Part shown: piece after piece, positions 33,923 through 46,240 of the stretch
Position numbering within the stretch: position 1 is the stretch's first letter
Layout of the letters: every line of letters begins with the position of its first letter
Notes under the pieces: model-generated
What the model was told of the DNA's origin: nothing
The model's database searches: none
What the model saw: only the letters and a program-made list of their open reading frames with translations
Program-made: the position numbers and the translations under genes
NCBI GenBank assembly: GCA_963921425.1
Contig: OY992834.1
Span: forward strand, 21,961,923 to 22,025,922
Source of the DNA: Dryas octopetala
Lineage: Eukaryota; Streptophyta; Magnoliopsida; Rosales; Rosaceae
DNA: 64,000 nucleotides
Direction: 5' to 3'

Positions 33923-34960
33923 GTGGAAGTGGGAGAATATCACTATGGACTTATTATTTAAGCTTCCTCGTACTCGGAGTGGGCACGACGATATTTGGGT
34001 GATTATTGATTGACTCACCAAGTTTGCACACTTTGTGCCTATTCTTGAGACCTATTGTTTGGGCAGACTCCAGAGCTTTTTGTGTCGAAAATAGTGACGT
34101 TACATGGAGTTCCGGTGTCCATAGTATCAGACAGATATACCCATTTCACTTCCGGGTTTTGGAAAAGTTTACATAAGGCTATGGGTACCAAGTTACATTT
34201 CAATACAGCCTTTCATCCACAAACTGACTGACAGTCTGAGAAAACTATTCAGACCTTGGAGGATATGTTAACGTTAACGGTACTACAGTTTAAAGGTAAT
34301 TGGGATACTTATCTACCTTTAATGAAATTTACTTACAACAACAGCTATCATTCAAGTATTGAAATGACTCCTTATGAGGCGTTGTATGGACGGCAATGTA
34401 GAACACCTATTTGTTGGGATGAGGTCGGTGAGAGGAAACTAGAGGGCCTGAGTTTATACAGATGACAATATATAAGGTTAAACTGATCAAAGAGAATCTA
34501 AAAACAGCCCAAGATAGACAGAAAAGTTATGTTAATAATCGAAGGAAGGATCGATCTCCAGTTTGAAGTAGGTGATCAAGTGTTTTTGAAGTTATCGCCT
34601 TGGAAAGGCATGATGCGGTTTGGGAAACGAGGCAAGTTGAGCCCTCGTTACATTGGTCCTTATGAGATTACATAACGCATCGGGCGAGTTGCCTATAGAC
34701 TTGCGTTACATGCAGAACTTTCTCGGATTCATGATGTTTTCCATGTGTCCATGCTTCGCAAATATGTATCGGATCCCTCCCATGTTCCGGAAGAACAACC
34801 TATTGAGTTGATGGAGGACTTGTCCTATGAGGAGCAGCCTGTTGAGATTTTCGACCGTAAGGACCAGGACCTCCGTAACAAAACCATTCCACTAATAAAA
34901 GTTCTATGGAGGAGTCTCTCAATACCTACAACTTTTCCCTTAATCAAGTACTTATTTTGA
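33923..34960 (+). pseudogene. Tekay integrase core, C-terminus and chromodomain region (fossil)
   Basis: After the LTR 5 insertion the integrase resumes. Recognisable stretches are SGHDDIWVIID, YLPLMKFTYNNSYHSSIEM, PYEALYGRQCRTPICWDEVG, VSMLRKYVSDPSHVPEEQPI and EEQPVEIFDRKDQDLRNKTI. The last is the chromodomain-like end diagnostic of Tekay/Del elements and proposed to steer insertion to heterochromatin. The region is broken. Confidence 0.88.
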
Positions 34961-34964
34961 AAAT

Positions 34965-34993
34965 TCGAGGACAAAATTTGTTTAATGGGGGTA
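34965..34993 (+). other. Tekay conserved 3' stretch and polypurine tract
   Basis: TCGAGGACAAAATTTG followed by TTAATGGGGG lies just before the LTR. The first part is the stretch conserved at the 3' edge of Tekay elements, and the G run is the presumed primer for plus-strand DNA synthesis. Confidence 0.75.
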
Positions 34994-36300
34994 TGTTGTT
35001 ATGACCCGTCCCAAACGTAAGATAGGATTCTTAACGTTTTGCGGACCATTGATGTGACTTTATGAATTTGCCCTTGAGTGAGCATTGTTACATTTAAAGG
35101 AGACCCATGTTAATTTCTAAGTTGGATAGATTTGGAGCTCATGAGATCGTAGGAAGAAACGGATCGTGATTTCGAGTTTTGCACAAAAACTTATGAGTAT
35201 TTTAAGTTCGGGGGTGAAAGTATAAAAGGAAAATTATTTTCAAAAATCGCAAAATGGCCCAAAAAATCATAAATTCTCCTGCTTTCCAGCCCTCCCTGCG
35301 ACCAGACTTCACGCCGGAGCTTCCACCGGCGCGTGAGGTCATGTCAGGCCACCTCTGGCGGCGCTTCGACTTGGGTCTTGAAGCTCTCCCAGTCGCCTAT
35401 CCAACCCAACCGGCCGTTCCTCCATCAGACCAGCGCGTGGATCGAGGCTAAGAAGCGTTCGGCCCCCGCCAGAGATTTTCATCGATTCTGGCCACCCCAC
35501 AACCCCCCACCGGTTAGGTTTACCTCCCTCTTCACTCCGAACAACCCAGAACCCTCCACTTCAATCAATTTGGATGATTGAATCGGTGTTGTCCAACCAC
35601 TTTCTATCACTTTTTGGAGTCGACCCAGTTATAAAGGTTGGTCCTCTCATCGCACTCGTCGTTTTGATTTAAATTGTGTTGGACTTGGAGACGTCGCCAG
35701 AAAAGGCACTATTCACCGCCGACGGTTACTGTTCACTGACGGCAACCGCCGTGTGCGGCAGCGCTGGGACCGGGCAACGGCTTTTTCCGCTCTCGTCTCG
35801 ATTCTGAGGTCCTTTTAGACCTATTTTGACTTGTTAATCATGTACAGGACAATCGGAAGAAAAACCAAGCGTTTCAAATGCTTTTTGGCACGTTTAAGGC
35901 TTAGGATTCTATCGGTGAGACTCGAGGATAGCTCGCCAAGTTTGTGAGTGGACTTTGCTTTGGAAATGTTTTATAATTATGATTTTAACTCATATTGATT
36001 ATCTTAAGTTGAAATAAATGATTTATTAAAAGGAAAATACTTGATTTTACCATTTAGTTTTATGTGGAGATTTTAAAGCTTTATTTCCAAAATCATTAGA
36101 GAGAAATGATTTGAGAATTTTTGAACTCATTATTATGAGTTATCTTGAGTATTAGATATTTGTATATATTATGATGGATATTGATTTGAAGCCACTGGTC
36201 AGTACCCCGGGTTTTGGATGGGCTGTTTATAGGTCTTTGGGACCCATTGGTTCACACGTATTGACTTTGGGCTGTGTGTCTTGATATTGTATCTGCGTAC

Positions 36301-38530
36301 GTGATAAGTGTGCATTTTGCATCACTTTATGATACTAATTATTTAACCTAGAGTGTTAGAACTCGATATTTTGTGTTTCTTGTCTTGTTTTTGTATTTTC
36401 AGGTCAAATGAAGCAGAAATATGAAAAGGAAGCAAATTGAGCCATTTTGGGACATTTCCTGGTCAAACTAAGAAAACGAGTGAAATCCTGGTCAAACCAG
36501 GAAGAGTGCAGAAATCCTAGTCAAATGAGGATTCCTAGTCACACTAGGAAACATCAAGTCCAGAACCATCATTGCTGAGCCAGAAATGAGAAATCCTGAT
36601 TGGAACAGGAAATCCTGGTTGAACTAGGAAACCTAACCCTACTAGGGAAAGGAGTCCTAATGACACTAGTAGACCCCAGGGGCAATATGGTCATTATGAA
36701 AAGTTGAAATGGATAAGGAACTTTTCATTTACAAGGAATCCTAGTTGCACTAGGAAATGTTGGTCAAAGTCAACTGTACAAAGTCAAGGTTCCAGAAGCT
36801 TCTAGAAGGTGGTGGACATCCATGGAAATGAATAGAGGGAAGAAATGAATTTGAATTCAAATGGAAATGAGGGGCAAAATGGGAAGTCAAAGTCAATGGT
36901 CAAGGGTCAAAGATGACAAGTAAACAAGTTAAATGGGCCATGGGTCTATGGGATGCCGAAGTCAAGATGGGCCATGCATTCATGCATGCGCCAAACCCTA
37001 GCAGCCCAAGCCCTATGCGCAAGGTCCAAGGTGGCAACCCATGCATGCGCATGCATGCCATGCAAGCCACTTGAGCCTAACATGCAAGCCCAATGTGCAA
37101 GCCTCAAGGTGATAGCCCATGGAGTGAAACCCTAGCCCACATTGTGCAAGCCCAATGCGCCAAGTCCATAGCCTAAGGCCAGCAGCCCATGCGCATGGAA
37201 GAGGAGCCCTAGCTGACTTGCGTGAGTCACTTAAGCCCAAAAGCGCCAAGCCCTTGCCGCAAGCCCAAGGCATCAAACCCTAGCTGTTGCCGCAAGCTTC
37301 TTCTCCTTGCCTCTTATGGATTGCACCTCTATATATACCTCATATACTTCAGAACCCTGGACCTCTTGCCTCCTAGTTTATTTTCAGTTTTAGGTTTTAT
37401 TTTTTCAGAAAGTTAGAGAGAGAGAAAGCCGAATTCAGTGAGTTAGAGAGAGAAGGTGGCGTGACAAGTGAGAGAGAGAAGGAACCTGCCCTTGCCGCAA
37501 GCCCTAGCTCACCTTGCCGTGAGTTCCTTCTGCTTGCTAGGTGCCTCCTTCTTCCTCTCTCCTTGCCGCAGCCTCCCTTATGATTGCATCTCTGATTTTG
37601 TTTTCTTTTTCCTTCTAGAATTCTGATTTCATGTTGATTTATGTTTATGAATTTATTTAGTTTATGTTCTTGAAATAAATTTGTGTTTCTGATTTTATTA
37701 TTTAGTATGAATTGGAATTTCATTATTTGTTGCTATTTTATTTTATATATTTAATTTAATTATGTAAGTTATTTATTTTATCTTGCATGTTAGTTGTAGG
37801 TTGATTAATGGATTTGCATGTTTTAACAAATCGTTTATCCGTCTCTTGGTCTGTTAGTTTGATGTTTGCATGTATTAAATTTCGATTATCTATTTGAACC
37901 CGTCACTGGTTGTTTGCATCCTTTGACTGGCCACCTTAGGGTAATTGCATCTAGTTTAATTGTTAGGTTTAGCTGTGAAATAGTCAAAGACACTAAACCA
38001 CAAGTAACAAGGGAATAAGAGATTATTCTTGGTAATGGGGTTGGGCGACCTCTATAAGGAAATAGTCAAAGCTTATATGTTGTGCATATTTGACGTTCTC
38101 ACAAATCTTAATGACTCTTACATGGGTAACAGCTGCCTTAGCTTGAACTAGGGAACATGTAAGTTAACTGATTAAGGAAGGCCCAAGAAGCTCTTAGTTT
38201 ATGCATTAGGAGAACAATTGCGAGAAAGTAACTAGCCAAACCTTTTTAGCAGTCAAACTCTAATACATTGTGTTCAAATTAACTGTCATTAGCCTTGGAT
38301 GGTTATTGCATGCTTATCTGATTTGAAACTGAAAACTTAACATTGCAAGATAGAATAAAGGGTGAGTGCGTGTGGTGATGTGTGCGTGTGTTTTCATCTC
38401 TCAAACCCCCCATTTAGTTATTCTAGTGATTATTTGAACTGATTTGTTGTTTATTAACCATTCCCTGTGGGATCGACCTCGTGCTTATACGCTTTGCTAC
38501 TGATGCGATTCGTGCACTTGCGAGTATACT
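36301..38530 (+). mobile_element. LTR-like insertion in the Tekay 3' LTR (family uncertain)
   Basis: It begins TGATAAGTGTGCATTTTGC and ends near CGATTCGTGCACTTGCGA, preceded by CCCTGTGGGATCGACCTCG. From memory these strings resemble the ends of large gypsy (Tat or Athila-like) LTRs. No coding region and no clean target duplication were found. It contains a GA-rich leader-like stretch (37410-37480) after TCTATATATACC near 37329, which could be a TATA box. Likely a solo LTR, but this is inference. Confidence 0.5.
36460..36760 (+). repeat. series of short palindromes, TCCTRGT...ACYAGGA
   Basis: At least four near-perfect 17-bp palindromes occur: TCCTGGTCAAACCAGGA (36486), TCCTAGTCACACTAGGA (36533), TCCTGGTTGAACTAGGA (36613) and TCCTAGTTGCACTAGGA (36739). 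Several weaker ones lie between them. The arms are conserved and the centres vary. They lie near the left end of the inserted element. Confidence 0.85.
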
Positions 38531-40582
38531 TAGAATGAAATATATGTTTATTTTGTTCTAAGAAAACATTCAACAGTACATATTGATAATGGCTATCTGC
38601 AAGCACACGTTGTTCGTGTGTGGGTATTGATAAAAGGTATCTGGTGCACATTTTATTTGTGTGTACGTATTGATAATGGTTTGTAGGTACTATAGTAATT
38701 ATTTTGAATATGTTGATGACTCTAGATGATTTTATTTCTTTATGATATTATTGAGAAGTCTTTATTTATATTTCCTTTATTTATGAATTCAAAGGAGATA
38801 TTATTTATGACGTTGTTGAGAGTATATTATTTACAAATAATAAGGGATTTGATTATTGATGGGATTACCCATAATTCTTATGATTTAAGAATGAGATTGC
38901 CAACCTGAGGAATTCAAAATGAGAAAATTACGTTATTAGTTTTGATCGAAGGAAAGATTTGAAGGAAATTAGTTAAAGTTATTTTAGTTCACCCATTGAG
39001 ATTTTTTTATCATTAGTTTGTGTTTAAATGTTCTTCCCCAAGGTGAAGAGGTTTAGGGTCGTGCTAGTTGAGAGTTGAGCCACTCCTTACTTCTTGAGAT
39101 GTTCAAATTAATGTAGGCAATGTCTCATCTATGTTCTTCCGCTCTTTATCTTTTAAAGATTGTATAAACTATCTAGATATGCTCTTGGGGATTTTTACTT
39201 CGGTTGTGTGATGGGTTGATTTGAGATGTTCTTTTGAAAATTATGGATTTTGTTGTTGTTAAGCAGGGCATATCTTTGTGATTCACGTTTTGGATTATGT
39301 TTAATTACAGGTGAGTTGCTGTCGAATTTTTTGGTAGAAGTGGGACCCACACTGTGAGGGTGTTGGTGTCCCTACAGAGCCATTCTTGGAAATTCAGGGT
39401 GAATTTCGGGGGCGGTTCTGTCATCCAAGTTATCACATATATAAACAGTTGCAACAACCAACAGAATTCAGCAAGGTAAAAACAAAGCTGAAAAACAACC
39501 ACACTCAAATAGTGGTAAAACATCACCATCATCATCAACAATAATCAAGTAATGACATCTCAAGCTTATTACAAATCACACATATAATATGCTTACATGT
39601 GCATAATAAAGCACCAAATATCAATCTCCATAATCAACGCATCCACCATATAGTTTAATAGTTAATCAATAATTTAATTATTAATCAACATCTCATAATT
39701 CAACAACACTATGACACAAATATTCTCATCTCATAATCATATTCACATTTTAATGATCACGATGCCATATGAATTATATGTCATGCACACCAATGCATGC
39801 GAACCTGGCTTGCAGAAGCGGCAACACCTGTATACTTGTACAAATGACAGTGGACCCACACTAACCGATAATCAACTATATCAACTACCTCCATGTCAGC
39901 AGCAACTGAATAGGTAGCGAGACGTCCTAACCGTTTGATACTTAAATCACAACAACCTAGCTTACTCATAAAAGTAGTAACCACACAGTTGCGTAAACAA
40001 CATCAACCGATCCTGGGAAGCCACAGCTCGCTAGGAAAACCCACCGGTGGTTCAGGGGATTGAACCCAAGGTCATCATTTATGTGACCCCTTGTCTTAAG
40101 TTAATGGTCCAACCACTCAAACATCATTAGCGTAATCAATTTATCAAACACTACAACAAAAGAGGGCTATGATAGCATTTAATTATAGCATTTTTTCAAT
40201 TGTGCTATTATATACAATATAATAATAGCATCATTTGAAAAAAAACGCTACAAAAACAAGCCCATCTATTATAACAAGCCCATCTAAATTATACACGAGC
40301 GGCAAAGGAAAGTAAAGGCCCGGGCTGAGGAAAGTAGAGGAAAGTGAATTCCCTCTCTTCGTTTTACTCTCCTTCTTTGAGAAAGTGACGATTTCTCCAG
40401 TATGACACACGATGGTTTTACTCTCCTTCTCCTTCAGCCATGGGTAAGCATATTTACTTCTTCTATTTGTCTTGCCTATCCTCTTCCTCTTCCTCCTCCC
40501 TATTTCTCTTTCATGGGTATTTCAATTTTGGGTTAGGGTTAGGGATTTTTGATCAATCAATTTCTCTATGCCTCTAATTAAT

Positions 40583-43010
40583 TGACAGAACCGCACCCGG
40601 ATTCCACCCTGAAACCCGGAGGGGTCCTGCGGGAATCCAAAATCAAGGAAAATCCTACCGAAAATTCGGCAGAATCTCCCCTGAAAATGGACTAACCCAG
40701 AAACTTCAAAACCTGTTAAGCACTTCTAAGTCTTTCAGCCGCCTCTACCACAAGCAAATAAAGGGTCTCAGACCCAACAAATTTCAAAGAAAACCCACTT
40801 AAACCTTAGGAGTTGTTATCAGAGCCACTAATCATTTAAAATAAGTTTTTACAAAAATAAACATGGCGCCTACAGGGTTTAGGAATGAGAAATGGATGCT
40901 ATGCCTCGACGCGTTTGGCTCGACCTCCACCAAAGCTACAACCTGGGGAAAACAATTTGAACAAAAATAGGAAAATGGTGAGATAACTCAGTGAGTGGAC
41001 AGTTTAATAAAAATGAAAATCAAGGGTAAATATCTTTTCAGAAAAACCCTTTATAACTAGATTTAATTCTAAGACCTCACGTTGCTTTTGAAATCCCCCA
41101 GTTTTAAAATCATTTCCAAGCTTTAAGAATGTTATAAAACTCATGAAACTCAGGGAAAAGATAATTGAAAACACATTTCTCAATAGCAAATCATTTAAAT
41201 TAACAAAGTCATAAAAATAATAATAAAATCGAAATCATTATAAAACTCGAAAGATATTTCTCACTTACAATCCATACTTAAACTCTGAAGATACTAATTT
41301 CATTTTCCACCATGCTATATACCCTGAATAACCTGGCCATACACCTGTGCGGAATTCCTGCATCGCACAGGCAGGCAATATCCTGGCCATACACACGCGT
41401 GGAGTGAATCCAACACGTGCAGGCAATATCCTGGCCATACACACGCATGGAGTGAAATCCAACACGTGCAGGCAATATCCTGGCCATACACACGTGTGAA
41501 TAAAATCAGCACGTGCAGGAAAATCCTGGTCGTACGTGCACGCAGAGCGGCCCCCAAAGGGCGAAGCATCCCGACACACGGCCCAAAGCCTATATGTGTG
41601 CCGTGATGGGTCCCAAAGACCTATTTATTTGATAACCTGGAGGGTACTGCAAAGGTGGTTTGAAAACCATTTTTCCATAATCAAATCATAAAATCATTTT
41701 CTCACGGATAGAAAATATCTTTATCGTTCCCAGAAACTTTAAATCCTCAATCCACAATGCATAAGCACAGCTAGTAAAATAGTCATTAATAAATCTCATT
41801 CGAAACACATAAAACCAATCAAATCTTGACCATAGGCTAAAATATGAAATAATCCATACGGGTAAAAATAAGAAACTAGTTTTCTTTCAAACGTCCAACA
41901 ATAAAACTTATTCGAAATAACATTTGAAATTCAACGTTTAATACCAATGATCAAATCCCAAATCAAATCAAAATATTATGAAATCTTTAATGAAATTATT
42001 TGAAAACCAAAGTTCGCTCACATTTGTTATTACTAAAACAAATTCAATTAACCAAGATAAAAATGCAAATTTTATAAATCATTTTAAGGAAGTAAGGTCC
42101 ACTCATAGTGAGAATCCTAGCTCCGATCCTCCGCCGGATCGTCACGAGCCACGGTCGTCTCACCTAGGATGGAGGTGATTGGCGCCGGAAACTAGTCGGA
42201 GAAGGGAAGAGAAGCCGGCGGTCAAGACTGTCTTTTTCGAGCTGGATTCGCGCGCAGAGGTGGCTGGGCTGGCTGGAGGAGGGCCGGGCTGAGCTGGTCG
42301 GCCAAAGGGAAAGTCGCCGGAAGTCTCAGGTGGCCGGAATGGCTGGCGGTGTGAGCTGAAGGGTGCAGGGGTTGGGTGCGCACAGAGAAAGGGAAGAGAG
42401 AGAAAAACACGGGGAGAGAGAGTAGGCTCAGGGGAGGTGGTCGGCGCTGGGAGGAGTGTTCGCCGGAGGTCGAGACCGGCAAGGGTGGCCGGCGATGGTG
42501 AAGGGTTGTGGCTGGGTGATGGCGCAGAGGGTCTCGCGGGGGAGGAGAAAACCAGAGGGAGAGAGTGCGGGTGGGAGAAAAATAAAGGGGAAGAGATAAA
42601 TTGGTAGAAAGTTCTAGAGAGAGAGAGAGAAATCAGAAAAAAAATTTCTGATTTTGGGTATTTAAATCCCACTTTGTCAATTTTACGAAATTGCCCCTGG
42701 CTTCAAACGCCCATATCTCACAAACCATAACTCGAAACGACGCGTGCTACGTGTCTATGAAATCGTGAGATCAAAACCTATCTAACGGACCCAAAGTCAA
42801 AATCGAAAGCCCATTTATTTTAAAAGTCAAATTTTTGGGTCAATCCCAAATTAAAACAAAAATAAATATTTAAATCAAAACCCTTTTTATTTCCCAAAAA
42901 AATATCTCAAAATCTTTAAAATACAATTCCACATCTAAAAAAAATCTCTTAAAAAACATAGTTAAATAAAAATTTAAATTTCTAGTGAAAATTTGGGTCG
43001 GGTCGTTACA
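40583..43010 (-). mobile_element. solo LTR 7 (subfamily A), nested in CACTA
   Basis: It runs from TGACAGAACCGCACCC to GGGTCGGGTCGTTACA, with TTAAT exactly repeated at 40578-40582 and 43011-43015. It is closest to LTR 1 in length (2.43 kb) and structure. The array at 41330-41545 has units with GGCCATACACACGCGTGGAG; the anchor hairpin is at 41552-41622. The leader joins the 58-bp block directly at 42163/42164, without the intron-like segment. The conserved block is at 42690-42800. Confidence 0.93.
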
Positions 43011-43015
43011 TTAAT

Positions 43016-46000
43016 TTCTCTATGTATTTCAGTTTTGGGTTAAGGAAGAAGTTTTCAGTGACTTCAGGGATGCGGGTCTCTTTCATCTAATTGACATTGG
43101 TTTGTCTCTTTCTTCTTCTATAAATCTATATGCGTTCATATGTGGATGTGGGTCTCTTTCAATTTCCTCCTCATGGGTTTACTCTTTTTTTATTTATTTA
43201 TAATTTTTGCAGACTTTCACAAATTGTTCCAGCAGTACAATCCTGGTGGATTAGCTTTGGGTTTTTCAGAGTTGTGATTTTGGGTAGCTCGAGTGAGGGA
43301 TTCAAACTCACTAGATTGTAAGGTTCAGAATTCAGACTTGTGTTTTTGACATTATATTTAGATTAGAAATTTATGAACTCGTACATGGTTTGTGATTTTG
43401 AAATTTAAATGTTGGTGTTTTTAGCTTGAGTTTGAAACCAAAGTATGAAACCTGCACATCTCAGTCTGCCATTTGTTTTCAATTTATGAAAGTTTATACC
43501 TAGTGATGTACTTGTTAGGTTTAACAAGCAAACGATTGATTGTTGGACTTTTATTTTCTGAAAATGCAGTTGGGACATAAGCTTGTAGAAAAAGGTATCA
43601 TATACTTATGTTGCTTACCCTTCATGAGCATTTGATTTTTCATGTGTATGACTTTGATTGTTGGCCGGAGTAAAGAGTCGTTTGTGTTTCTTTTGAATTT
43701 CTAATTGTTGGGTTTTATTTATAATGTGAATTTGATAAACCCATTAAAAAGAAGTTGTGCCCCTGTGTGTTGCGTGTTAAAGCCTCAAAACTTAAATGAG
43801 TACGTTAATTCTAAAATGATTTACAGATTTTTATCAGTGGAATTTTGGGAATGAATTGGCTTGATTTCTACCTTTGTTATTAGTATAAGCTTATGGAATA
43901 ATGGAAAACAATTGTACATTTAATGAAATTTTTTTCTGCATCACAAAGAGCTAATCTTGTAAATATTTTAAGAATTAGTGATTGCAATGGTGCTTATAGG
44001 AGTGTCAATTTGATCTGGGTTTCCACTTAAACTTTGAATTGTTCAGTTTTCTTAATTCTATCTGTGATTTCCAGGTTCTGCTTCCTATATTGATTGGCTT
44101 TGTTTTGTTTCGTTTTATTTTCTTCCTTTTTTTTCTTCTCCATTCCTATTTTGCAGACATGCTTATTTAAGTGTGAGAGGGACAAAGCAGCAATGGCATT
44201 CTTTGTTTATCGTCCTTCAACTCCACATTGCAGAGGTTGACCTCAAGAGATGTGAGCCTTGGTCCTCCCAGGTATACATTCATTCATTATCACATTGCAA
44301 TTTGCATGCATATATATTGAAAGTACGTTCTACTTATATTTATTGATTCCATTTCCTTAATCTTTGGTTGAAAATCTTTGTTAATTAATTAATTTTTTCT
44401 TTTTTGTGCTAATTAATTAAGTCGATCTTCAATCTTCATGGGTTTCAAAGGTCCCCTCTCTGCTACTAGTGGGTCTCAAGTCCCACAAATTAAGACACAG
44501 CTCAAGTAGCTAGCTAGTGTTACTATATATATATATATATATATAGCTAGCCTTACCAAGCTTTTTTCATTAACATTTTAACTTGAGCAGAAACAAGTAA
44601 ATAAACATGTTTAAGTGTTTAACAAATGAACAATCATTAATTCTCTCATATGTCTGAGGAAGAGTTATTGCATATATTATTCTCTCATATGTAATATGTT
44701 ATATAGTTCTGTATATAAGTGTCTCTGTCGCTGTCTACATGCAGACTTGGAGTTGAGCATACCTTTTTCAAAGCTAGGTAGACTTAATTAATTATTTGAG
44801 GGGCATATATTATATGATATAATTAATCTGTGGGCAAAAAATCTATGTATATGGATCTCATGGCAGGCTGTTATCTGACAAATTAATTTGAATCATTTAA
44901 TAGCATTGATGGCGGGTGTAGGGTAATACTTTTTTATATTAGACATAAAAGTAATTTTAGATGTTCTAAACCTTTATTACAATATGCATGTGGCAAATAT
45001 TTTCTTAGTACCTATTTTTACATTGTTGTCTAATATGAGTAAGTGGAGATACAATTTTGTAAGAGGTTGTTTTACAAGAATATATAACATAAGGTTTTTG
45101 TTTGAACTTTGGAATGCAGTGGGTTTTGTCGTCCAAGGAAATAAACTTTCCTTATCCTCTTGGATTGACTCTACTTCACATGGTCTTCTCCTCTGTCTTA
45201 TGCTTTCTACTCACCAAAGTTTTTAAGGTATTTATTTAAGTTACCAAATACTGTGATGATTATTAAGTAAAAAATACTTGTACTCTAAAACTTATTTTTT
45301 TACTTAACAGATTATGACAATTGGATGGATTAATGAAAAACAAGGAGTAGCTGTGTTTTCTGTTTACTGTATTATTCTCTAGCTTTACTCTAATAATATG
45401 TCCTATAATGTCTTGGGGTGGATATGGAGGTGCACCCTGGGGTGACCTATATATTGTGCCTTGTTTGATTGCTACCTTGTCGAATCTGACTTTTCAATGC
45501 ATTTTTTTTTTGGGAAAAAAATAATGGGTTGTTTTATCTACCTTAGAAAGTACATTTGTCATTTGAAAGTCTTCCAAATATGTTATATATATATATTTAT
45601 CAGTTGGTGAACCTTGTGTATGAAATTGAAGCTTGGCCAAATTGGAAAAATATTCTATTATATAGTTAATTAAATATGAAGTAGATATGGGCCAACACAG
45701 TTCATTTGTTTAGTTTTGATTTCCTGCACAATATCTAGATATGCTAATATGGAGGGATATGTGAATCGATATAACATGTGTTGATTTAGCTAGCTCAAGC
45801 ACTTGTTTTGATTTAATAGCTCAAGTACTTGACTTATGGTGTTCTTCTTGTAAGCTAGCTCAAGTACTCATTCTGATTTTTTATAACTGTAATTTTGTTT
45901 TATTAGTTTCTTATAATTGGTATTTTCTTTTGGCAGCTTAGGGACACTCAGCTATTGGAATTGGATGCTTGCTTATAGGAAGTAGCAAATTGATTTAGTT

Positions 46001-46240
46001 GTGTTTGTTTCTATAGGGCCTAATATATGCATTACTGTTATATAGGGAAAACATGAGACATTATTGTACTTATTGAGCCTTATGTAATACACTTAATTGA
46101 TTCTTTTGAGATCATTTAATGAGATGTGTCTTACCATTTACTATTGACAGCATTATATAATTAATTTACTCTTGAAAGCAACAAAAAAATACTATGGAAA
46201 AGCTATAAAAAGAACTATAAGTATTCTAAATAGTAGCAGC
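43016..46240. other. CACTA interior, unrecognised
   Basis: The DNA is AT-rich with several possible exon-intron edges (for example TTTTTGCAG near 43212 and TTTTGCAG near 44156). No conserved protein is visible; the 63- and 80-codon frames here are unsupported. A TA-rich microsatellite lies at 44526-44546. Confidence 0.45.

Larger units (their letters stand above)
25612..39422 (+). mobile_element. Ty3/gypsy Tekay-like chromovirus (broken, 5' part missing)
   Basis: The order is zinc knuckles, protease, reverse transcriptase, RNase H, integrase with C-terminal chromodomain, polypurine tract and 3' LTR. The 5' LTR and gag start are absent: the element meets an inverted repeat at its left edge. 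A 6.2 kb LTR with its own nested transposon splits the integrase region, and another 2.2 kb element splits the 3' LTR. The coding part has multiple breaks. Its 3' LTR ends GGGGGCGGTTCTGTCA like the A-type solo LTRs, which identifies their lineage. Confidence 0.88.
34994..39422 (+). repeat. Tekay 3' LTR, interrupted
   Basis: It starts TGTTATGACCCGTCCC (first base 34994 or 34997) and ends GGGGGCGGTTCTGTCA. Net length without the insertion is about 2.2 kb. It has the anchor motif GTCTTTGGGACCCATTG near 36230 and, beyond the insertion, an array of units of about 43 bp (TATTGATAATGGCTATCTGC and relatives, 38575-38690). It ends in old LTR D2, so TCCAA at 39423 is the expected target duplication; its partner is not in the window. 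Confidence 0.82.
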
